Shown here: positions 47,359-54,909 of the stretch, one piece after another | How the letters are laid out: each line of letters begins with the position of its first letter | Numbering within the stretch: position 1 is the first letter of the stretch | Source of the DNA: Sulfurisoma sp. | GTDB taxonomy: Bacteria > Pseudomonadota > Gammaproteobacteria > Burkholderiales > Rhodocyclaceae | Direction: 5' to 3' | NCBI GenBank assembly: GCA_030691075.1 | Contig: JAUYFI010000030.1 | Span: 53,621 to 117,620 of the forward strand | Length of the DNA stretch: 64,000 nt | Position numbers and translations under genes: made by a program | Notes under the pieces: generated by a model | The model's input: the letters and a program-made list of their open reading frames with translations, nothing else | Told to the model about the DNA's origin: nothing | Database searches by the model: none

Positions 47359-48342
47359 TCAGCCAATACCTTGGTAATAGAGATTCTGCGGATGGTTGGC
47401 CTGGGCGAAGAAGAACCAGCGCTCGGCCATCAGGCCGAGATACTGCACCATGAAGGCGAACAGCATGAGTTCCAGCGCCCCGGCGCCGGTGAATCCCGTG
47501 GCGAGCAGCAGCGCCGGGACGACGAAGGCCAGCAGCAGGAAAAGCCACTTGAGCGAGCGCAGGAATCCGGCGCTCTTGCCGTGGAAGAACTCGCGGGTGT
47601 TGAAGGAACCGCCCATGAAGCCCTGCGCCTTCTGCACGATCCTGGGATGCTTGATGCCAATGGCCGTTTGCAGCGTGGATTTCGGTTTCAAACGGGCGTT
47701 GCGGATCAGCGACGCGACACGACTGACCAGACCAAGCAGGGTGAGGACTGCGGCCCAGCCGGCGAAGAAGCGCACCAGGTCGGGCGCGGCAACGGCGGCG
47801 AACACGGTGGCGAGCGTGAAGCCGGAGGCGCCGCCGAGCAGGATGTAGTTGATGACGGTCAGCGGCGAATGCCATTCGCGCAGGAAACGCAGGCAGGCGT
47901 AGATCATGGCGGTGCAGACATAGAGCGCGAAGGCGAGCACGGTGCCGACGACGCCGAGCACGACGGTGAGATCGATGGCGATGTTGCCGGGCAGCGTGGC
48001 CAGCACCGGCTTGAAGTCGAAGAGGTGCGCGACGCCGTAAAGGAACACCGTACCCATGAACGCCGGCAGCACGATCACCTCGCGCGACAGCCACGAGGTG
48101 CGCCATTGCGTCGCCGAGCGCCAGGCGCGCTCGGGGCGGCCGAGGTGGAAAAACGACGCAATCAGGCCGCCGATCAGGAACAACAGGGCGACGATGCTGC
48201 CATGGGCGTAAAAGGCGTGGCTGTCCTGCTTCGGCAACAAATCGAACAGGGCGTAGGACTGGGCGGTGAACAACGCGAGGAACAGGCCCTGGCCGACGCC
48301 GATGAGCGTGGTGAGAAAGATGACGGAGAACGCGGGATGCAT
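47359..48342 (-). CDS. soeC: Sulfite dehydrogenase membrane anchor SoeC (DmsC-type)
   Basis: Quinone-linked membrane anchor of the cytoplasmic molybdoenzyme SoeABC. The 327-residue protein has about eight helices and starts MHPAFSVIFLTTLIGVGQGL, with FLIGGLIASFFHLGRPERAW, a block typical of DmsC-like anchors. The subunit would pass electrons from SoeB to quinone. It is the third gene of the run soeA-soeB-soeC; a 164-base gap with a GC-rich hairpin separates it from soeB. The soe assignment comes from gene content and the sulfur genes around it. Confidence 0.88.
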   Translation of the reverse strand: MHPAFSVIFLTTLIGVGQGLFLALFTAQSYALFDLLPKQDSHAFYAHGSIVALLFLIGGLIASFFHLGRPERAWRSATQWRTSWLSREVIVLPAFMGTVFLYGVAHLFDFKPVLATLPGNIAIDLTVVLGVVGTVLAFALYVCTAMIYACLRFLREWHSPLTVINYILLGGASGFTLATVFAAVAAPDLVRFFAGWAAVLTLLGLVSRVASLIRNARLKPKSTLQTAIGIKHPRIVQKAQGFMGGSFNTREFFHGKSAGFLRSLKWLFLLLAFVVPALLLATGFTGAGALELMLFAFMVQYLGLMAERWFFFAQANHPQNLYYQGIG

Positions 48343-48412
48343 GGTTTATTTAGCGAGAAATAACGGGATTGGGTGCCGAGTAAGCAAACGAGCGCAGCGA
48401 GCAAATCAGTCG

Positions 48413-48430
48413 CCTCCCCGCGAGGGGAGG
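48413..48430 (-). repeat. GC-rich hairpin in the soeB-soeC gap
   Basis: CCTCCCC-GCGA-GGGGAGG, a perfect seven-base stem, followed by ATGGGAGGGG. It lies between two genes of one operon and could reduce readthrough into soeC or stabilise the upstream message. Confidence 0.6.
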
Positions 48431-48506
48431 ATGGGAGGGGCGGGCGTCTGTTGCCTTTAACGATTTCATGGCACGGGCGTGGTCTTGGCGACCATGTAAG
48501 TTGGGC

Positions 48507-49238
48507 TTACCAGGAGGTGACGTCGTCGAGCGAGGGCTCGGACTTGCCGGGCTTGGGCAGCAGGCCGTCGATCTTGAGGGGATTGTCGGCGCGCTCGATC
48601 TCATCGACGCGCAGGCGCAGCTTGGTCTTGCGCCGCGGCAGGTAGTGGTTGGCCGGACTGGTGCCCCACTCCGGCATCAACTGGTAGCCACCGGATTCAC
48701 GGATGGCATGGCTGACCTCGGACTCCGGGTCATGGATATCGCCGTAGAGGCGCGCGCCGGTCGGACAGGCGCGCACGCAAGCGGGGCGGCGCTCCTCTTC
48801 CGTCATGTCCGGATCGTAGAGGCGGTCGACGCAGAGGGTGCATTTCTTCATCACCTTCTGCGACTCGTCGAACTCGCGCGCGCCGTAGGGGCAGGCCCAC
48901 GAGCAGTACTTGCAGCCGATGCACTTGTCGTAATTGACAAGGACGATGCCGTCCTCCTTGCGCTTGTAGGAAGCGCCCGTCGGACACACCGGCACGCAGG
49001 GCGGATCCTCGCAATGCAGGCAGGATTTCGGGAAGTGCACCGTTTCCGTATTGGGAAACTCGCCGACCTCGAAAGTCTGCACGCGGTTGAAGAAGGTTCC
49101 GGTCGGGTCCTTGCCGTAGGGATTCTGGTCCACCATCGGGCCGGCCTCGCCGGAGGTGTTCCATTCCTTGCAGTTGGTGACGCAGGCCTGGCAGCCAACG
49201 CAGACGTTGAGGTCGATTACGAGAGCGAGTTGGGTCAT
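48507..49238 (-). CDS. soeB: Sulfite dehydrogenase iron-sulfur subunit SoeB
   Basis: Electron-transfer subunit with four [4Fe-4S] clusters. The four cysteine groups are CVGCQACVTNCKEWNT, CLHCEDPPCVPVCPTGASY, CIGCKYCSWACPYGAREFD and CTLCVDRLYD with RPACVRACPTGARLYGDI. The 243-residue length is normal for this group. The start overlaps the soeA stop by four bases (ATGA), so the two are translated together. It passes electrons from the molybdenum site of SoeA to SoeC. Confidence 0.93.
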   Translation of the reverse strand: MTQLALVIDLNVCVGCQACVTNCKEWNTSGEAGPMVDQNPYGKDPTGTFFNRVQTFEVGEFPNTETVHFPKSCLHCEDPPCVPVCPTGASYKRKEDGIVLVNYDKCIGCKYCSWACPYGAREFDESQKVMKKCTLCVDRLYDPDMTEEERRPACVRACPTGARLYGDIHDPESEVSHAIRESGGYQLMPEWGTSPANHYLPRRKTKLRLRVDEIERADNPLKIDGLLPKPGKSEPSLDDVTSW

Positions 49239-52120
49239 TTGTTCTTGCCAGCGAAGAAGTTCCAGACGCTCTTGCGCTCGGACTGGCCGGGATAAGGCTT
49301 CAGCGGCTCGAACTGCGGCGAAGTGACCGCCGTCTCGCCAGCGCCGACTTTATAGATCCGCACGCGCACGTCGTACCACGCGGCCTGCCCGGTGATCGGA
49401 TCGGAATTGGAAATATTGCCCGGCCCGGCCTTGTCCACGCTGGCCGGCAGTTCCTCGGAGATCAGGTGGTTGAGCAGGAAGCCGCGTTGCGACTCGTTGG
49501 CATCCGGCGTCAGGTTCCAGGCACCCGCCGCCTTGCCGATGGCGTTCCAGGTCCACACCGTGCCCGGCTCGACCGCCTCGGAATGGCGGGCCATGCAGCG
49601 CACCTTGCCCCACTGCGATTCGACCCAGATCCAGTCGCCGTCCTCGATGCCGGCGACGCGGGCGGTATGGCTGTTCACGTAAAGGTAATTGTGGGTGTGG
49701 ATCTGCCGCAACCAGGCGTTCTGCGAATCCCACGAGTGGTACATCGCCATCGGCCGCTGGGTCACGGCGCACAGCGGGTACTTGTGCTTGTCGGAGGCCT
49801 GGCTCTCCAGCGTCTCATAGTAGAAGGGCAGCGGGTCGAAATAGGTCTCGACGCGTTTCTTCAGGTGCTCCGGCGGCTTGCGCGTGAGCCCCTTGCCCTG
49901 CGCCGCCGTGCGGAACTTTTGCAGCACCTCGGAGTAGATGTGGATCAGGATCGGTTCGGCGTAGCGCGTGATGCGGCTGCGCTGCGACCATTCGAGGTAG
50001 CCCTTGTTCCAGTTGCGCATGTACTGGTAGCTCTTGGGCAGTTCGTAGTGGAAGACGCAGTCGTTCTTGGCGTACATCTCCCACTGGTTTGGGTTCGGTT
50101 CCCCGCGGAGTGATTTTTCGCCACCCTTGCCGCGCCAACCGGCGAGGAAGCCGATGCCCGAGCCGGGCTCGGTCTCGTAGTTGACGATGAAGTCCGGGTA
50201 GTCGCGGTACTTGCGACTGCCGTCCTTGTTCACGAACACCGGCAGCTTGAGGCGGGTGCCGAGTTCGATCAGCACTTCCTGGAAGGGCTTGCATTCGCCC
50301 GTCACTGGCACCACCGGGATGCGCACGGAATCGACCGGGCCGTCGAACTCGGAAATCGGCCGATCGAGAATCGACATGACATCGTGGCGCTCGAGGTAGG
50401 TGGTATCCGGCAGCACCAGGTCGGCAAAGGCCGTCATCTCGGACTGGAATGCGTCGCAAACGACGAGGAAGGGAATCTTGTATTCGCCATCCTCGCCCTT
50501 GTCGTTGAGCATCTTGCGGACCTCGACGGCGTTCATGGTCGAGTTCCACGACATGTTGGCCATGAAGATCAGCAGGGTGTCGATGCTGTAGGGATCGCCG
50601 CGCCAGGCGTTGGTGATGACGTTGTGCATCAGGCCGTGCACCGACAGCGGGTACTCCCAGGAGAAACCCTTGTCGATGCGCACCGGCTTGCCCTGCTCGT
50701 CGACAAACAGATCGTCGGGGTCGGAGGGCCAGCCCAGCGCCATGCCGTCGAGCGGGTGATTCGGCTTGACCGCCAGCGGCGTGTTCGGCGTGCGGGCGCA
50801 GGGCGGGATCGGCCGCGGGAACGGCACCTTGTGGCGAAAACCGCCCGGCCGGTCGATGGTGCCGAGCAGCGACATCAGGATAGCCAGCGCGCGGATGGTC
50901 TGGAATCCGTTGGAGTGCGCGGCCAAGCCGCGCATGGCGTGGAACGAAACCGGATTGCCGGTGACGCTGTCGTGCTCGACGCCCCAGGAGTCGGTCCAGG
51001 AGATCGGCAGCTCGATGCGCTGATCGCGGGCGGTAACGCCCATTTCGCGCGCCAGGCGGCGGATGGTGTCGGCGGATATGCCGGTGATGCCGGCGGCCCA
51101 GTCGGCCGTGTAATTCTCGACGCGCTCCTTCAGCAACTGGAACGAAGGCTTGACCGGCGTGCCGTCACGCAGCGTGAACTCGCCGAACAGGTAAGGGTCG
51201 GCTCCGGCCTGATGGGTGACGACGGCCTTGTCGGTATTGCGGTCCCACCACAGCTTGTCCTGCGGGTCGTAGCAGGCTTCCTCTTCCGGCACCTCGGTGC
51301 GCAGGAACATGCCGAACTCGTCGCTGGCCGCATCGACGTTCACCAGTTGGCCGGCGTTGGAATACCTGACCAGGAAGTCGCGGTCGTAAAGGCCGAGCGC
51401 GATGATTTCGTGGATGATGGCCAGCAGCAGCGCGCCGTCGGTGCCGGGACGGATGGGCACCCATTCGTCGGCGATCGCCGAATAACCGGTGCGCACCGGG
51501 TTGATCGAAATGAAGCGGCCGCCGTCGCGCTTGAACTTGCCCAGCGCCATCTTGAGCGGATTGGAATGATGGTCCTCGGCGGTGCCGATCATCACGAAAA
51601 GTTTCGACCGATCCAGGTCGGGACCGCCAAACTCCCAGAAGGAGCCGCCGATGGTGTAGATCATGCCGGCGGCCATGTTGACCGAGCAGAAGCCGCCATG
51701 CGCCGCATAGTTGGGCGTGCCGAACTGGCGGGCGAAGAGGCCGGTCAGCGCCTGCATCTGGTCGCGACCGGTGAACAGCGCGAACTTCTTCGGGTCGGTG
51801 GCGCGGATTTTGGCCAAGCGCTCGGACAGGATGGTGAACGCCTCTTCCCAGCTGATCGGTTCGAACTCGCCCAGACCGCGATCCGAACCAGCCTTGCGCC
51901 GCAACGGCCGCGTCAGCCGCGCCGGCGAATACTGCTTCATGATGCCCGAGCTGCCCTTGGCGCAGATCACCCCCTTGTTGAGCGGGTGGTCGGGGTTGCC
52001 GTCGATGTAGCGGATCTGCCCATCGCGCAGATGCACGCGTATGCCGCAGCGGCAGGCGCACATGTAGCAGGTGGTCTTCTTGATCTCCGTGACCGGAGCG
52101 GGTGCGGGGGATGCTTGCAT
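49235..52120 (-). CDS. soeA: Sulfite dehydrogenase molybdopterin subunit SoeA
   Basis: Catalytic subunit of the DMSO-reductase family, thought to oxidise sulfite to sulfate on the cytoplasmic side. The 961-residue protein begins with a [4Fe-4S] binding group CYMCACRCG with the fourth ligand in KGVICAKGSSG, and has no twin-arginine signal, which fits a cytoplasmic enzyme. The molybdopterin-guanine-dinucleotide domains follow (GRDQMQALTGLFARQFGTPN, then LFVMIGTAEDHHSNPLKMAL) and the C-terminal domain contains YLYVNSHTARVAGIEDGDWI. Element A lies near residues 924-931, read KVGAGETA, in the last beta region. A perfect FNR-type box lies upstream. Other enzymes of the family (for example polysulfide reductases) cannot be fully excluded. 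Confidence 0.9.
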   Translation of the reverse strand: MQASPAPAPVTEIKKTTCYMCACRCGIRVHLRDGQIRYIDGNPDHPLNKGVICAKGSSGIMKQYSPARLTRPLRRKAGSDRGLGEFEPISWEEAFTILSERLAKIRATDPKKFALFTGRDQMQALTGLFARQFGTPNYAAHGGFCSVNMAAGMIYTIGGSFWEFGGPDLDRSKLFVMIGTAEDHHSNPLKMALGKFKRDGGRFISINPVRTGYSAIADEWVPIRPGTDGALLLAIIHEIIALGLYDRDFLVRYSNAGQLVNVDAASDEFGMFLRTEVPEEEACYDPQDKLWWDRNTDKAVVTHQAGADPYLFGEFTLRDGTPVKPSFQLLKERVENYTADWAAGITGISADTIRRLAREMGVTARDQRIELPISWTDSWGVEHDSVTGNPVSFHAMRGLAAHSNGFQTIRALAILMSLLGTIDRPGGFRHKVPFPRPIPPCARTPNTPLAVKPNHPLDGMALGWPSDPDDLFVDEQGKPVRIDKGFSWEYPLSVHGLMHNVITNAWRGDPYSIDTLLIFMANMSWNSTMNAVEVRKMLNDKGEDGEYKIPFLVVCDAFQSEMTAFADLVLPDTTYLERHDVMSILDRPISEFDGPVDSVRIPVVPVTGECKPFQEVLIELGTRLKLPVFVNKDGSRKYRDYPDFIVNYETEPGSGIGFLAGWRGKGGEKSLRGEPNPNQWEMYAKNDCVFHYELPKSYQYMRNWNKGYLEWSQRSRITRYAEPILIHIYSEVLQKFRTAAQGKGLTRKPPEHLKKRVETYFDPLPFYYETLESQASDKHKYPLCAVTQRPMAMYHSWDSQNAWLRQIHTHNYLYVNSHTARVAGIEDGDWIWVESQWGKVRCMARHSEAVEPGTVWTWNAIGKAAGAWNLTPDANESQRGFLLNHLISEELPASVDKAGPGNISNSDPITGQAAWYDVRVRIYKVGAGETAVTSPQFEPLKPYPGQSERKSVWNFFAGKNK
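49329..49352 (+). repeat. Element A, short form, inside soeA
   Basis: GCCGTCTCGCCAGCGCCGAC followed by TTTA. It is antisense to soeA and read KVGAGETA near the C-terminus. Confidence 0.9.
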
Positions 52121-52169
52121 GGGGGGCGGGCAAACGGTAAATTAGAACTTGGCGATATTCTGACAAAAT

Positions 52170-52183
52170 TTGATCCAAATCAA
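52170..52183. promoter_or_regulatory. FNR/ANR-type box between soeA and its divergent neighbour
   Basis: TTGATCCAAATCAA is a perfect match to the TTGAT-N4-ATCAA consensus of FNR-family regulators. It lies 50 bases before the soeA start codon and 71 bases before the start of the divergent gene, so it could control both. Confidence 0.75.
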
Positions 52184-52253
52184 CAAGGGGAAAGTTTTTA
52201 TTTCCGAATAAACTCCCCCATCCCCTTGCGCCAACAAGGAAAGAGGCCAACAC

Positions 52254-52670
52254 ATGAGCACAAACATTCCCGACTTCAACGAACAGGAAAAACGCCTGAT
52301 CAGCCAGACCCTGCGCGAACGCTATGGCATGGACGTGCCGATCGAGGTCGCCGATGCCGAGTTGATGCTCGATCAACTCACCGAAGCGCTCGATACCTGC
52401 CCGACCGTGATCTGGGAGCAACGCGGCGCCCACTTCGTCGTGTTCAAGACCGGCGATAACCGATTCCGCTGCCAGTTCTACTATACCGAAACCCAGCAGT
52501 TCGGCACCGGCAAGGACGAGTATGACAGCCTCGGTGACTGCATCATCACCCTCCTGCAAGTGCAATCCGACCACGAACGCGAGAAGGCCGGCATGCGCTC
52601 GGGCATGAACGCCGTCGACTTCAGCAAGGCCAACGATGGCGAGGAATACTACGGCCCGCTGATCGTCTGA
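52254..52670 (+). CDS. Conserved-looking hypothetical protein divergent from soeA
   Basis: A 138-residue soluble acidic protein starting MSTNIPDFNEQEKRLISQTL. It contains WEQRGAHFVVFKTGDNRFRC and FYYTETQQFGTGKDEYDSLG, and ends EEYYGPLIV. No cofactor motif is visible and I do not recognise the family. A good AAGGAAAGAGG ribosome site lies ahead of the ATG. It shares the regulatory region with soeA and is followed by two genes on the same strand, so a link with sulfite oxidation or redox state is plausible but not shown. Confidence 0.6.
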   Translation: MSTNIPDFNEQEKRLISQTLRERYGMDVPIEVADAELMLDQLTEALDTCPTVIWEQRGAHFVVFKTGDNRFRCQFYYTETQQFGTGKDEYDSLGDCIITLLQVQSDHEREKAGMRSGMNAVDFSKANDGEEYYGPLIV

Positions 52671-52674
52671 TCCG

Positions 52675-52881
52675 ATGACCCTCGACCGCGCCCGCGAACT
52701 GCTGGCCCGCCAGGTCAGCTTCGGCGGCGGCTACCAGCGCAACGGCGCCCGCCTGATTCTGGCCGAGGTGACACGCGATCACGGCCAGCAGGCTGTCGAT
52801 GGCCTGATTGCCGAGTTGCAGCTGGACACGACCTTTGGCTTTGCCCTCGGCGAGCACTTCACCACTCCGGGAATGAAATGA
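52675..52881 (+). CDS. Small hypothetical protein (68 aa)
   Basis: Starts MTLDRARELLARQVSFGGGY four bases after the previous stop and ends FALGEHFTTPGMK. It is helical, with the segment LILAEVTRDHGQQAVDGLIA. No family is recognised. The stop overlaps the start of the phosphoesterase gene by four bases (ATGA), so three genes appear to form one unit. Confidence 0.55.
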   Translation: MTLDRARELLARQVSFGGGYQRNGARLILAEVTRDHGQQAVDGLIAELQLDTTFGFALGEHFTTPGMK

Positions 52882-53393
52882 AAATCTGCATCGTTTCCGA
52901 CAGCCATGATCGCGCCCAGCACCTTTCGGCCGCGGTCGCCGAAGCCAAAACCCTGGGCGCCGAGGCCGTCATCCACTGCGGCGACATCATCGGCGGCAAC
53001 ACCCTCCGCGCTTCGCTCAAACTCGGCCTGCCGATGCACGTGGTCCATGGCAACAACCTCGGCGACCCCGTGGCCATCGGCCGCCTCGCCTGCAATTCCG
53101 ACTCGTTGCTGCACTATCACGGCCACGACGCCGGCATCAGCCTCGGCGGTCGCCGCATATTCATCACCCACTATCCGCACCTCGGCCGCGGCATGGCCTG
53201 CACCGGCGACTACGACGTGGTCTGCTGCGGCCACAGCCACGAGGCACTGATCACCCAGGAGCCCAACGTGACCGGCGGCAAGACCTGGCTGGTCAATCCG
53301 GGTACCGTCGCCGGCATCGCCGGCGCACCGGCGACGTGGATACTCGGCGACCTCGATGCCATGACCTTCGAGCTCTGCCGGACACCGACCTGA
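52878..53393 (+). CDS. Metallophosphoesterase, YfcE/MJ0936-type
   Basis: Two-metal phosphodiesterase of the calcineurin-like superfamily. All five metal-binding motifs are visible in the 171 residues: CIVSDSHD, VIHCGDIIGG, VVHGNNLGD, IFITHYPHLG and VVCCGHSHEAL. The small size and lack of extra domains fit the YfcE/MJ0936 group, whose natural substrates are unclear. It is the third gene of the unit that is divergent from soeA. Its stop codon TGA shares the last A with the long copy of element A. Confidence 0.88.
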   Translation: MKICIVSDSHDRAQHLSAAVAEAKTLGAEAVIHCGDIIGGNTLRASLKLGLPMHVVHGNNLGDPVAIGRLACNSDSLLHYHGHDAGISLGGRRIFITHYPHLGRGMACTGDYDVVCCGHSHEALITQEPNVTGGKTWLVNPGTVAGIAGAPATWILGDLDAMTFELCRTPT

Positions 53394-53443
53394 AAAGTCG
53401 GCACCCCAAGGGTACTTCCTGCGGGGCGCGCTGGCGGGACGGC
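53393..53443 (-). repeat. Element A, long form (51 bp), at the phosphoesterase stop codon
   Basis: On the plus strand it reads AAAAGTCGGCACCCCAAGGG, then TACTTCCTGCGGGGCGCGCT, then GGCGGGACGGC. It has the same 27-bp hairpin module as the copy in ileS, with a single difference in the loop-side stem. It starts at the last base of the stop codon. Confidence 0.9.
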
Positions 53444-53497
53444 GCGGATCGCATCCAGCGCCGCCGGCAACCCGCCAATTCGCTCAAATTTACGAGG

Positions 53498-53513
53498 CCT
53501 ATTGGTCAATAGG
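53498..53513 (+). promoter_or_regulatory. Palindrome with T-run upstream of qmoA
   Basis: CCTATTGGTCAATAGG is a perfect seven-base inverted repeat followed by AATTTTTTAG. It could be a weak terminator for the phosphoesterase unit or a regulator site for qmoA, whose start lies about 108 bases further on. Confidence 0.5.
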
Positions 53514-53620
53514 AATTTTTTAGCAAAATCTTGATTTCAGCCGGTTTGCCCGCAGAAGCCCGAGAGTAGAATCGCCGCGTTCATCCTGAACACCCGAACA
53601 CTCTTCATCGGAGGCTCGAT

Positions 53621-54907
53621 GTGACGGCTTCAATCGCAACAGGCCAGACGATCCTTGTCGTCGGCGGCGGCATCTCCGGCATGACCGCGGCCCTGGAAGC
53701 CGCTGAATGCGGCAAGCAGGTAATCCTGGTCGAAAAGACCCCCACGCTCGGCGGTCGCACCGCCCAGCTCTATCGCTACTTCCCCAAGATGTGCCACCCG
53801 ACCTGCGGGCTGGAGATCAACTTGAGGCGCCTCAAGGGCAACCCCAACGTGCGCGTGATGACCCTGACCGAAGTCACCGCGGTGGCCGGCAGTCGCGGCA
53901 ACTACGCCGTGACGCTCAAGGTTGCGCCGCGCCACGTCACCGAGAACTGCACCGCCTGCGGCGACTGCGGCAAGGCTGTGACCAGCGAAATCGCCGACGC
54001 CTACAACTACGGCCTGGGCAAGGTCAAGGCGGCCTACCTGCCGCACGCGATGGCCTATCCGCAACGCTACGTCATCGACCCGTCGATCGCCGGCACGGCC
54101 GAGGGCGAAGCCGCCAAGGCCGCCTGCAAGTACGGCGCGGTCGATCTCGGCATGCAGGAAGAGACCGTCCAGCTCAACGTCGGCGCCGTGGTCTGGGCGA
54201 CCGGCTGGCGTCCCTACGACGCCAACAAGATCCAGCCCTACGGCTACGATCGTTACGCCAACGTGATCACCAGCGTCGAGTTCGAACGCCTGGCCGATCC
54301 GCACGGGCCCACCGGGGGCAAGATCCTGCGTCCCGGCGATGGCAAGGAAGCGAAGAACATCGCCTTCATCCAGTGCGCCGGCTCGCGCGACGAGAACCAT
54401 CTGCGCCACTGCTCGCGCATCTGCTGCATGGCCTCGCTCAAGCAGACCCAGTATGTGCGTGAAGCCTGGGGCGACGAAGGCAAGTCGACGATCTACTACA
54501 TCGACATCCGCGCCATCGACCGCTTCGAGGACTTCTACCAGATGGTGCAGAAGGACGCGACCGTCAGCTTCGTCAAGTCCAAGGTCGCCCGCATCGCGGA
54601 GAACAAGGACAACGGCAATCCGGTACTGCACGGCGTCGACACCGAGGGCTACCACCGCTACGCCACCGAGCACGACCTCGTCGTTCTCGCGGTCGGCATG
54701 GAGCCGGAAGTGACGGGAGTGAAACTGCCGGACGACATCATCCTCGACTCCTCGAACTTCATCGAGGGCTCCAGGGACGGCGGCATGATCGGCGCCGGCG
54801 CCGCCTCCAGCCCGCTCGACGTCAACCGCGCGGTGCAAAGCGCCACGGCCGCTTCCCTGCGGGCAATCCAGGTCATTCACAAGAATGCCGCCACGGAGAA
54901 TGCATAA
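53621..54907 (+). CDS. qmoA: QmoA, HdrA-like flavoprotein of the quinone-interacting oxidoreductase
   Basis: HdrA-related FAD protein that works with AprBA in APS formation from sulfite. The 428-residue protein has an N-terminal dinucleotide motif ILVVGGGISGMTAALEAAEC and the following YFPKMCHPTCGLEINL, and cysteine groups in ENCTACGDCGKAV and IQCAGSRDENHLRHCSRICC. It starts at GTG with GGAGG nine to ten bases upstream; an earlier ATG is followed at once by a stop. Two bases separate it from qmoB. It probably transfers electrons from AprBA towards the quinone pool. Confidence 0.93.
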   Translation: MTASIATGQTILVVGGGISGMTAALEAAECGKQVILVEKTPTLGGRTAQLYRYFPKMCHPTCGLEINLRRLKGNPNVRVMTLTEVTAVAGSRGNYAVTLKVAPRHVTENCTACGDCGKAVTSEIADAYNYGLGKVKAAYLPHAMAYPQRYVIDPSIAGTAEGEAAKAACKYGAVDLGMQEETVQLNVGAVVWATGWRPYDANKIQPYGYDRYANVITSVEFERLADPHGPTGGKILRPGDGKEAKNIAFIQCAGSRDENHLRHCSRICCMASLKQTQYVREAWGDEGKSTIYYIDIRAIDRFEDFYQMVQKDATVSFVKSKVARIAENKDNGNPVLHGVDTEGYHRYATEHDLVVLAVGMEPEVTGVKLPDDIILDSSNFIEGSRDGGMIGAGAASSPLDVNRAVQSATAASLRAIQVIHKNAATENA

Positions 54908-54909
54908 CC

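Noticed and set aside
49466-52459. Long antisense frames over soeA (for example 50384-52459)
   Set aside because: No domain content and no ribosome sites; soeA is unambiguous on the other strand.
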